Of a stretch of 30,147 nt of DNA, positions 13,656 through 19,904 are shown one piece after another. The first letter of the stretch is position 1, and each line of letters begins with the position of its first letter. The notes beneath the pieces are model-generated. The model was not told the origin of the DNA, made no database searches, and saw nothing but the letters and a program-made list of their open reading frames with translations. The position numbers and the translations under genes are program-made. The DNA comes from a virus, in the IMG/VR virus record IMGVR_UViG_3300029448_000260, positions 1 to 30,147 of that record; one strand, given 5' to 3'.

Positions 13656-14124
13656 ATTCTTTCTCCGTAACTAGTTCACCATCTTTTTCATAAACATCAA
13701 TACCAAAACATGTACATACCACTTCATCATCAATTCTAAAATCAGGTGTATCACCTTCTTCTTTTAACATGTCAGTGTATTGATTAGTTTCTTTTAGATA
13801 GCTTATAACAGCAGATTCGATTGTATCTTTATGTTGACTATATGATTTATCTTCTTTAATTAATAACGCTAAAGCAGTAGCAAAAGAACCTAAACGACCA
13901 CCTAGACCTATTTTACCTAATATTCTTTTTAAGTTAAATATAAATCTATGTAGAAACGTATAGGACTGCCTTTGTTTTTCAGTTTTTAATTCTCTAAACT
14001 TAATCAGTGTTTTGCCTTTGTCATCAATAATACCTTCTCTATAAGCTTCTTGCCTATTAAAAGGTGTTACTAATAACTTAACAATACGATAAGTTATCAA
14101 TGAGTCAACTATTCTATTTGCCAT
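13639..14124 (-). CDS. Conserved hypothetical protein of T4-like marine phages
   Basis: 161 residues with AAAGGAACTGTA before ATG 14124. It is helical and basic in the first half (IVDSLITYRIVKLLVTPFNR, YTFLHRFIFNLKRILGKIGL), Gly-rich in the middle (GLGGRLGSFATALALLIKED), then acidic (KEEGDTPDFRIDDEVVCTCF) with a Cys-Thr-Cys pair. I recognise the general sequence type (ITYRIVKLLVTPFN, DAY/LHRF) from related phages but know no function. It is coupled with 14124-14486 by a shared base, so the two products may work together. Confidence 0.75.
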   Translation of the reverse strand: MANRIVDSLITYRIVKLLVTPFNRQEAYREGIIDDKGKTLIKFRELKTEKQRQSYTFLHRFIFNLKRILGKIGLGGRLGSFATALALLIKEDKSYSQHKDTIESAVISYLKETNQYTDMLKEEGDTPDFRIDDEVVCTCFGIDVYEKDGELVTEKEYAKTL

Positions 14125-14486
14125 TACAGTTCCTTTAACAGTTTTTCCACAGTGTAATCTACACTAACAAAATGTAATTCGTGTGGATAAAGATAACCTA
14201 AGTAATCTAATATCGTTCTTAGGATCGGCCAGTATTCTTTATCTACTTTATATAGTAGTAAAGTAACGGCTGCCTCTACACCAAAAACATTTTGTAATAC
14301 GATAATGTGATTTACGGCTAATCTAACCTTAATCTTTCTCGTTATCGCATATTTCTTAAATAACCTTTTAAGATATTTGAATCGTTTCAGATCATCATAA
14401 AATTCCTGCTCTCTTTGAAGAGTAGGATTATCATAAGAGTGTTGAGCGAACAATAGCCAATTATCTTTAGTTATTTTTTGAAACAT
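14124..14486 (-). CDS. Conserved hypothetical protein of T4-like marine phages
   Basis: 120 residues, mostly helical: MFQKITKDNWLLFAQHSYDN, FYDDLKRFKYLKRLFKKYAI, KIKVRLAVNHIIVLQNVFGV and AAVTLLLYKVDKEYWPILRT. Basic Arg/Lys patches in residues 30-55 could bind nucleic acid or the next gene's product. No membrane helix or catalytic motif is clear. It ends in a 1-base overlap with 13639-14124 and begins 3 bases after the 14490-14933 gene. Function unknown; related proteins are usual in this phage group. Confidence 0.75.
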   Translation of the reverse strand: MFQKITKDNWLLFAQHSYDNPTLQREQEFYDDLKRFKYLKRLFKKYAITRKIKVRLAVNHIIVLQNVFGVEAAVTLLLYKVDKEYWPILRTILDYLGYLYPHELHFVSVDYTVEKLLKEL

Positions 14487-14489
14487 CTA

Positions 14490-14933
14490 TTACACTAATT
14501 TAGCGTAAACTTTAGATGATCCGTTCTGTAAAAGTTCATGGTCTAATTTAATTTTTAAACCACCTTCTTTTTTGTGTGATATACCATCATCATTTACGTC
14601 TGATCCGTCAGTATCTTTTCCAAATCTACCTCCGAATTGCTTCACTTCAACTGTTTTAGAACCTTTGTCGCCGTCTAATGAACAATCAAAAGATAAACCT
14701 ATTCTACCTAGTTTTTCTTTCAATGTATCAACAGCATGCTGTGGTTTTAAATATTCCATATCAGCCACTGCGCCAACAAAAGCATTTACTCTTTTTAAGA
14801 CTGCTGGGTCATGTATATTATGAGCACCTATGTTACTGTCTTCGATAGAATTTTCCATTCCACCAACAGTACCAACTCCTTGTGCGTCACCTTTATAACC
14901 GCCTTCTTTTATATGTTGTTTAAAAGATTTCAT
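14490..14933 (-). CDS. Candidate packaged (internal head) protein with MKSFKQHIKE start
   Basis: 147 residues. The start chosen is ATG 14933, behind AGGAAGAGAA; a longer frame upstream lacks such a site and overlaps its neighbour. The N-terminus MKSFKQHIKE-GG closely resembles the T4 internal-protein targeting peptide MKTYQEFIAE-A, including an IxE cleavage site at Glu10. The rest has NSIEDSNIGAHNIHDPAVLK, KRVNAFVGAVADMEYLKPQH, a GRFGKDTDGSDVNDDG loop rich in acidic residues and KEGGLKIKLDHELL. No enzyme motif was seen. A head-interior or structural role is inferred from the N-terminus and neighbours. Confidence 0.75.
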   Translation of the reverse strand: MKSFKQHIKEGGYKGDAQGVGTVGGMENSIEDSNIGAHNIHDPAVLKRVNAFVGAVADMEYLKPQHAVDTLKEKLGRIGLSFDCSLDGDKGSKTVEVKQFGGRFGKDTDGSDVNDDGISHKKEGGLKIKLDHELLQNGSSKVYAKLV

Positions 14934-14943
14934 TTCTCTTCCT

Positions 14944-15150
14944 TTATTTGTACTTGTCTGATACTTTTTTAGTGCCATCAGCACGTGGTATCAAACCTTT
15001 TGCTTTTAAATGTGCTTTATCAGTAAAACCAGCCTTACCAGCTTTATGACGCTTCATTGCGTCTGCTGTGTTAGGTGCTTTTTCACCGATCAAGTCTTCC
15101 TCAAAATCACTGAGGTCTTTATCTTTACTATAAGTTTTAAATGTTTTCAT
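14944..15150 (-). CDS. Small basic protein with MKTFKTY start
   Basis: 68 residues. The N-terminus MKTFKTYSKDKDLSDFEEDL leads to an IGE-K site (Glu23) that fits T4 prohead-protease cleavage. The remaining 45 residues are basic: APNTADAMKRHKAGKAGFTD, then HLKAKGLIPRADGTKKV. This second part is a block I recognise as recurring in T4-like marine phages, sometimes fused to other genes. The basic character suits a DNA-associated internal head protein. It is spaced 2 bases from its upstream neighbour. Confidence 0.75.
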   Translation of the reverse strand: MKTFKTYSKDKDLSDFEEDLIGEKAPNTADAMKRHKAGKAGFTDKAHLKAKGLIPRADGTKKVSDKYK

Positions 15151-15152
15151 TT

Positions 15153-15380
15153 TTAACTCGTTGCTATGTTTAAAGCATTTTCTTTATCTTTTGTCATACT
15201 TGGTTTTTCGTTTAGTTTGACAATCATTTTTTCATTCTGTTGTATGGCACCATAAATCGCATTTAAAGTTCCGTTTAATTGCTTCAATGTTGCCTCAGTA
15301 TCACTAATGCTTTTCTTTGTTTTATCAAAGTCTGCTTGTAGTGTTTGTTTTTCATCTTGTAAATATTTTAATTCAATCAT
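15153..15380 (-). CDS. Small coiled-coil protein
   Basis: 75 residues from ATG 15380, which has TGAGG six bases upstream; the TTG at 15392 would use that same site as coding sequence and is unlikely. A single long amphipathic helix runs through LKYLQDEKQTLQADFDKTKK, ISDTEATLKQLNGTLNAIYG and QQNEKMIVKLNEKPS. It has no family match. It follows the virion-like gene 15399-15860 and may be a small structural or chaperone-like subunit. Confidence 0.7.
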   Translation of the reverse strand: MIELKYLQDEKQTLQADFDKTKKSISDTEATLKQLNGTLNAIYGAIQQNEKMIVKLNEKPSMTKDKENALNIATS

Positions 15381-15398
15381 TATGTACCTCAATCAATA

Positions 15399-15860
15399 TT
15401 ATGCTACAACGTAACCATTTCCTCCGATTACATTCCAATTACTATTTTTAAATAAACAAATTACACTTTCACCTGGTGCGTTCAAAGTAATAGTAGTATA
15501 ACCTCTTAAATTAGAAGGTGTAATTACTACGTTGTTTGTGCCAGATGTAGATGTGTTTAATATAATTTTAATTTGACCATCAGCACCATCAGCTAAAGCA
15601 CCAGCGTGTGTCGCTGAAGTTGCGTTTATTTCTGTGATTGCTGTAGTAACGTTAACTGCCGTGTTTGTTGAACCGTCAGCAGTAATAGATTGTGAAGTTT
15701 GTTTTAATCCTAACCAAGATGGTATATTATTAAATACATCTTCTGCTGTTACTTTTTTATTGATTGGTGTGCCACTTGGATCATCTACAACGTGAAACAA
15801 GTCGGCTGTTGCTAATGCGTCACCTAAATTAGTTAACGCTGTTATTTTTTTGTCTGCCAT
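15399..15860 (-). CDS. Probable virion structural protein (Thr/Ala/Asn-rich beta protein)
   Basis: 153 residues with a perfect AGGAG site and structured leader. It opens [20 protein letters not shown] and [20 protein letters not shown], a start typical of phage fibre and appendage proteins. The rest alternates strands rich in Thr, Asn and Ala: [60 protein letters not shown]. It ends in [13 protein letters not shown], a common last strand of head- or fibre-decorating domains. Exact role (fibre, decoration, neck) is unknown. Confidence 0.75.
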   Translation of the reverse strand: MADKKITALTNLGDALATADLFHVVDDPSGTPINKKVTAEDVFNNIPSWLGLKQTSQSITADGSTNTAVNVTTAITEINATSATHAGALADGADGQIKIILNTSTSGTNNVVITPSNLRGYTTITLNAPGESVICLFKNSNWNVIGGNGYVVA

Positions 15861-15876
15861 TTTTTTCTCCTGTTAA

Positions 15877-15910
15877 CCCTTTCGGGAATGCTACTCTAGG
15901 TAATGCCTAG
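15877..15910 (-). promoter_or_regulatory. Two small hairpins in the leader of 15399-15860
   Basis: In the minus-strand RNA, CTAGG/CCTAG with a 5-base loop (15910-15896) and CCC-GAAA-GGG, a GNRA-type loop (15886-15877), lie just upstream of the AGGAG site and ATG 15860. With the terminator-like hairpin at 15938-15953 they fill a gap of about 108 bases. They may protect the mRNA end or be processing sites. The structures are read by eye; no folding energy was computed. Confidence 0.4.
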
Positions 15911-15937
15911 ATCACTTTATTCATATAGTATATATAA

Positions 15938-15953
15938 GGGCGCCAAAGCGCCC
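15938..15953 (-). terminator. GC-rich hairpin, probable terminator after 15969-16247
   Basis: A perfect 6-bp stem GGGCGC/GCGCCC with a 4-base loop lies 16 bases after the stop of 15969-16247, in an otherwise AT-rich region. On the minus strand it is followed by TTATATATAC, a short U-rich run, so termination may be partial. It is symmetrical and could also act on the plus strand, but no genes are there. Confidence 0.6.
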
Positions 15954-15968
15954 CTATATTAATTGTTA

Positions 15969-16247
15969 TTATGTGTTACTTGTTAAACAAACTAATGTTT
16001 CACCTGTAACTCTGCTTGATCTTCCACCAGAACCAGTTGTTTTTAAAACCCAACCTTGGTGTGAACCAGCAATAATTTCTCCAGCGGCATAGTTAAATAA
16101 ACCTATTGTTGCGCCTGTTATAAAATTACTTGCGTCTGCGTCTTCAAATAAGTTTGTTCTATTCGCTGATGATGGTGCCAATTTAACACTAGCACAAGCC
16201 CATAATGGTGCTCCTGCTGCTGAATCGGCTGTTGTCCAACTTGACAT
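15969..16247 (-). CDS. Small virion-like protein, single-gene late transcription unit
   Basis: 92 residues, rich in Ala, Ser, Thr and Gly. It reads MSSWTTADSAAGAPLWACAS, then NRTNLFEDADASNFITGATI, GLFNYAAGEI and GWVLKTTGSGGRSSRVTGET, suggesting a compact beta domain like small head-decoration or tail-appendage proteins. A strong GGGGAGAG site precedes ATG 16247. It has its own late promoter (16305-16312) and is followed by a terminator-like hairpin, an arrangement for high expression, as expected for an abundant virion protein. No family name is claimed. Confidence 0.8.
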   Translation of the reverse strand: MSSWTTADSAAGAPLWACASVKLAPSSANRTNLFEDADASNFITGATIGLFNYAAGEIIAGSHQGWVLKTTGSGGRSSRVTGETLVCLTSNT

Positions 16248-16304
16248 AGTATTCTCTCCCCTTAATTATTGTTAATGGTACTCACTTTATTAATTTTGTA
16301 TTAC

Positions 16305-16312
16305 TATTTATA
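16305..16312 (-). promoter_or_regulatory. T4-type late promoter for 15969-16247
   Basis: TATAAATA on the minus strand in context ATTATAAATAGTA lies between the HAD-phosphatase gene stop and the 15969-16247 gene. The expected start site near 16299 gives a leader of about 52 bases that ends in GGGGAGAGAATACT before ATG. The same extended motif stands before csgF (9165-9172). Confidence 0.75.
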
Positions 16313-16319
16313 ATGGAGA

Positions 16320-16808
16320 CTACTTAAAACCGAGTTTTTTTAGTTGTGCGATTGTGTTTTGTGGTGTGGTATGTAGTATTCCTATGCCACCTCTAGCAGT
16401 AAATTGATCTGTATTTTTCTTATAATCGTCTATTAAAATAGCAGATTCGCCACCAAATTTAGCATAGTTTTGTTTTTGTACTCTTTTGACTAGATTTACT
16501 CTATTTTGACCTAAACTAATGTTTTTTTGACACCATCTTAACTTCCCTGGTTTACAGTTAGGATCGTGTACTTCTTCTACATGTGCTGATAAAATGTGAG
16601 GATTAAATCTTTTAATATAAGTCCATAATGTACGACCACCTTTTTGCCAAGGCAGTTCAGACCAAAATGTTCTATTGTTCTTTATAGGATCCCATTTTTC
16701 TGCTTTAGATTTATGCGACCACTGAGTTATAGGTACGCCTACAACTTGTTCAGCTTTCTTTTTGAAGTCGCATAGGACTCCATCCATGTCGCAATATATT
16801 CGTTTCAC
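16320..16808 (-). CDS. HAD-family 5'(3')-deoxyribonucleotidase-like phosphatase
   Basis: 162 residues. Motif I is IYCDMDGVLCDF with nucleophile Asp7 and Asp9; motif IV is ILIDDYKKN with paired Asp. HADs of this small class remove phosphate from deoxynucleoside monophosphates, which would help the phage balance nucleotide pools. The start is GTG at 16808 in a TAGTG overlap; the next ATG would remove Asp7, so GTG must be correct. Also visible are FWSELPWQKGGRTLWTYIKR and HILSAHVEE, where the Ser is motif II. It could also be a nonspecific phosphatase. Confidence 0.85.
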   Translation of the reverse strand: MKRIYCDMDGVLCDFKKKAEQVVGVPITQWSHKSKAEKWDPIKNNRTFWSELPWQKGGRTLWTYIKRFNPHILSAHVEEVHDPNCKPGKLRWCQKNISLGQNRVNLVKRVQKQNYAKFGGESAILIDDYKKNTDQFTARGGIGILHTTPQNTIAQLKKLGFK

Positions 16809-18277
16809 TAGTTTTTATAATCAACTTTTGGATCCGTGTCAACTACTGTCTTAGGTGAACCAGTTAACGCTTTGCCTTTTGATTTCTCTTTTTTTGTTTC
16901 TTTGTCATCAACAATATCTGGTTGTTTATCCTCTTTTTGTGTAGGGTCGTAACTATTTCTATATGTTGTTTGAGGTGCTGATAATCTATCAGTAGTTCTT
17001 TCAAGGTGTTCAATGTCAAAATCTTCAATATTACCGCCGCCACCTGGACCTATTTTTCTTCTATCTCTTGCCTTTTCTAATTCTTTTTCTACTTTAGCTT
17101 CAGCAGCTTTTTCAGACGGTGCGTCAATGACCATATGAAAATCATCCTCACTACTTATACCTCTGTATGATATTCTGCCTTCAACTTCCCACCTTGCTTC
17201 ATTCATCTTTTCTTCTTTTTTCATCTTATCTCTAAGAGCTTTGTAAGCAACACCTACTGTTAAAGGTATTTCACCTGTGTCAGGATTAGGTTCTGGTTTT
17301 ATAGCTTTGTTCTTTTCATTTTCAAGTTTTTGTTTTAACAACTCTACTTGACCTTGTAAAGTTATATTCTGTTTTTCTAAAGCGTCTGTATCTTTTTCTT
17401 TATCTAGTTTAATTTTTAACTTTTTAACTTGATCGCCGTCTTGTTCAGATTCAGTATCAGTAGAAGCATCTGTTTTAGCAGGTGGCGTTTTCATATATTG
17501 AGCATTCTTTTTAGTTTCTTCTAACTCATCACCAGCTTTTTGCCATATATTTTTTATTGTATCTTCAACTTTTAATTTAGGTTTAGGATCAACTACATCA
17601 TGTTCGCCTCTTTTAGGGTCTTTATAAGCAGCGTGTTTCTTTTTGTTCATGTCAGATACGTCTTCTTTTTTAGACTTTCTTAACATAGCAAAATCTTTTG
17701 CGTCTAAGTCACCGTCTTTATCTTTATCTAATTTCTTTTGACCACCTACTAGTTTTTCGTCCATTGCTTTTTCTAAATCTTTTGCTTGACCAGCATGTGC
17801 TTTAGTAGCTTTCTTTAATTGACCGATAACATCTTTTACAGTAGGGTTATCTTTAGAATCTAAGTCTTCTTTTTTCATTTTTTTAAGAATAACTTTTTGT
17901 AAAGCAGGTGGTAATTTTTTCTGACCAGCAGTTAAATCTTCACCTATTTCTGTATCATAATCATCTGCTTCTTTATCAGTTTGACCGCCGTCTGGCGCAC
18001 TACCTGGTCTTTTACCAGCGCCAGGTTTCATAACAGATTTTTTATGACCTGTCTTGTATGTGCCTCTTTTATCACCTACTTGTGGTCCAGAACCTGGTCC
18101 ACCTTCGTTCATAACTTTATTGAAAGCGTCACCTATTGAACCTTCTTTTGTACCAAAGTATGATGATGTTTTGTATTCTTTATTTTCTTTTTTTGGTTCT
18201 TCTTTGGGTGTATGTACTGATTTTACTACAGCAGACTCAATAGAACCCTCTTTTGTTTTTAAATATTTTTCACTCAT
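16808..18277 (-). CDS. Large disordered, charged protein with EF-hand-like loop; probable virion or scaffold protein
   Basis: 489 residues, extremely Lys/Asp/Glu-rich. The N-terminus has a tandem repeat, YLKTKEGSIESAV (5-17) and YFGTKEGSIGDAF (40-52), then VMNEGGPGSGPQ. A helical LPPALQKVILKKMKK follows at 123-137. Residues 184-195 (DKDKDGDLDAKD) are a canonical calcium-binding EF-hand loop with Asp at positions 1, 3, 5, 9 and 12. Later come a coil (KQNITLQGQVELLKQKLENE) and a small C-terminal domain (ARWEVEGRISYRGISSEDDF ... PSEKAAEAKVEKELEKAR) behind a KMNE-A site. I recognise the EF-hand-like LDKDxDG loop and GGPGSGPQ as recurring in marine T4-like phage proteins. Function is unknown; disorder and charge suit head-core or packaged proteins. 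Confidence 0.75.
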   Translation of the reverse strand: MSEKYLKTKEGSIESAVVKSVHTPKEEPKKENKEYKTSSYFGTKEGSIGDAFNKVMNEGGPGSGPQVGDKRGTYKTGHKKSVMKPGAGKRPGSAPDGGQTDKEADDYDTEIGEDLTAGQKKLPPALQKVILKKMKKEDLDSKDNPTVKDVIGQLKKATKAHAGQAKDLEKAMDEKLVGGQKKLDKDKDGDLDAKDFAMLRKSKKEDVSDMNKKKHAAYKDPKRGEHDVVDPKPKLKVEDTIKNIWQKAGDELEETKKNAQYMKTPPAKTDASTDTESEQDGDQVKKLKIKLDKEKDTDALEKQNITLQGQVELLKQKLENEKNKAIKPEPNPDTGEIPLTVGVAYKALRDKMKKEEKMNEARWEVEGRISYRGISSEDDFHMVIDAPSEKAAEAKVEKELEKARDRRKIGPGGGGNIEDFDIEHLERTTDRLSAPQTTYRNSYDPTQKEDKQPDIVDDKETKKEKSKGKALTGSPKTVVDTDPKVDYKN

Positions 18278-19521
18278 TATTTTTTACTCCCTCTAACTTT
18301 AGCGGCAAGGTCTTTGTCTGCCCCACCCCATGTACCTGAGGATTTAGTAACGAAAGAGTTAACTCTAGCAAGTGCCCATTGTTGTTGAGTAGCACCTGGT
18401 CTATGACCACCTTTCCAAGCAGCCATACCTCTATCATAAACTTTTTTTAATATTGAATAAGGCATACCTGTTTTGTTTGCCTTATTTTTGACTGCCGTAA
18501 TAGTTTCAAAAACTTTTCTGGCGCCAGCGTATCTATCTTCTTTCATAACGTCTCCGTCTTTTCCTATTAGTTTATAGCCCATTTGTGAATAAGTGCGCCA
18601 TTCAAAGTCGTTAATTTCTCTAACTTTGTCGCCCTTTTTGACCGTTAATTTTTTTTCTTCTAGTTGTTCTCTAACTGGCATACCTTTTTGTATCATACGA
18701 GATAATGCCAAGCCAGATAAGAAAGGTATTTTTTTCTTTCTTAAATCGTTTAAAAATGCGTCAGGTATTCTATCAAATATTTTTCTTAATTTATTTGCCT
18801 GATCTAATGATATTGTTTTGCCTTTTAAATCAGCATACTGTTTTGATAAAGTATCTAATTGTGATCTAGTAAACTCTTGTAAGTTTTCTTCTTTAACAGG
18901 TGGATTATATCTACCCATTTTATCAATAGTAAAACCTCTGCTTCTTAAATCTTGTGCCATCTTTTGTATTTCTGGTAAACTATCTGCGTCTTTAAACCCA
19001 GCATGTTGTCCGTGTTTACTATAAGAAATCATAAATGGTTTAATTTTTTCTTCTAAACTTTCGTTTGCTTTTTTCAAAGCGTCAGCAACTGAAGAGTTTT
19101 TAGATAAACCTTTTTGTAATTTTTCTATCTCATCTACAGCTTTTGTCATATTGCCAGCATATTTTTTAGCAATCTCTTTTGCTTTTGATACTAACGCAAA
19201 GCCTTCAGGTGTTTCTTTAATACCTTCTTTTTTCTTAACAATATTTGTTGCTGTAGCATATCTAACAGCATCGCCTTTTTCTTTACCATATCTATCTTTG
19301 AAATCTTTTTTAGGCAAGTCATCTGCCATCTTATGTACTTTTTTAATTTGACCTTTTGATAAGTCAGCTTCGCCCATAAGTTTTTTAGCGTCTGAGACTG
19401 ACATACCTAATTTTTTAGCTATGACTTCTATACTATCTTTTTCTTTACCTTTCATGTAAAGACTTCTAATCTTAACTTCTTGTAAAGATTGAGTAAGTGT
19501 TTTTCTATATCTACTATTCAT
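18277..19521 (-). CDS. Multi-domain charged protein with DUF5824-like C-terminus
   Basis: 414 residues from ATG 19521, which has an ideal AGGAGATAAC site; the longer frame from 19557 does not. The N-terminus MNSRYRKTLTQSLQEVKIRS contains an LQE-V site. Helical segments follow, including EVIAKKLGMSVSDAKKLMGE, like a small DNA-binding HTH, and KIFDRIPDAFLNDLRKKKIP. The last 80 residues, NKTGMPYSILKKVYDRGMAA, WKGGHRPGATQQQWALARVN and SFVTKSSGTWGGADKDLA, form a conserved domain I associate with DUF5824, frequent in phages and of unknown function. It ends overlapping the 16808-18277 gene by one base. Confidence 0.8.
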   Translation of the reverse strand: MNSRYRKTLTQSLQEVKIRSLYMKGKEKDSIEVIAKKLGMSVSDAKKLMGEADLSKGQIKKVHKMADDLPKKDFKDRYGKEKGDAVRYATATNIVKKKEGIKETPEGFALVSKAKEIAKKYAGNMTKAVDEIEKLQKGLSKNSSVADALKKANESLEEKIKPFMISYSKHGQHAGFKDADSLPEIQKMAQDLRSRGFTIDKMGRYNPPVKEENLQEFTRSQLDTLSKQYADLKGKTISLDQANKLRKIFDRIPDAFLNDLRKKKIPFLSGLALSRMIQKGMPVREQLEEKKLTVKKGDKVREINDFEWRTYSQMGYKLIGKDGDVMKEDRYAGARKVFETITAVKNKANKTGMPYSILKKVYDRGMAAWKGGHRPGATQQQWALARVNSFVTKSSGTWGGADKDLAAKVRGSKK

Positions 19522-19529
19522 GTTATCTC

Positions 19530-19904
19530 CTATAACGCTGAGTGTACTTCGTCCCAATTAGAGACTTTTCTTTTTAAATCTGACATTAGCATTTTTTCTA
19601 ATCTCTGTCTTATTTGAACAGCGTCATTACCTATAAATCTACCATAATTGTCATGTATAGTTTCAAGTGCTTTATAAGCCATTGCTAATTTACTATCTCT
19701 CAAAATTTGATCGGCTATGTATCGTCTTGCTTCAAAGTGATTATTACCAGCAGTTTTAGCTCTAATATATTGTAAATTAGTTTTACTTGCTACTGCTTCT
19801 TTTAAATTACTTTTAACTTCTTTAAACGTTTTCATATCGTCAAATTGTCCTTCATGTGGCGTATTTTCTAATATATCTTGTAAGAATTTATCAAGTCTAG
19901 GCAT
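19530..19904 (-). CDS. Small helical protein with internal MKTFKEV signature
   Basis: 124 residues from ATG 19904, with GGAG 10 bases upstream; it overlaps the preceding stop by 8 bases. It contains MKTFKEVKSNLKE-A at residues 24-37, the same targeting-like peptide seen at other starts in this region, with a good LxE-A site. Translation might therefore begin at Met24 (19835) instead, although that ATG has only a distant AAGGA. The remainder is helical: RAKTAGNNHFEARRYIADQI, LAMAYKALETIHDNYGRFIG and IRQRLEKMLMSDLKRK. No enzyme motif was seen. Confidence 0.7.
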   Translation of the reverse strand: MPRLDKFLQDILENTPHEGQFDDMKTFKEVKSNLKEAVASKTNLQYIRAKTAGNNHFEARRYIADQILRDSKLAMAYKALETIHDNYGRFIGNDAVQIRQRLEKMLMSDLKRKVSNWDEVHSAL

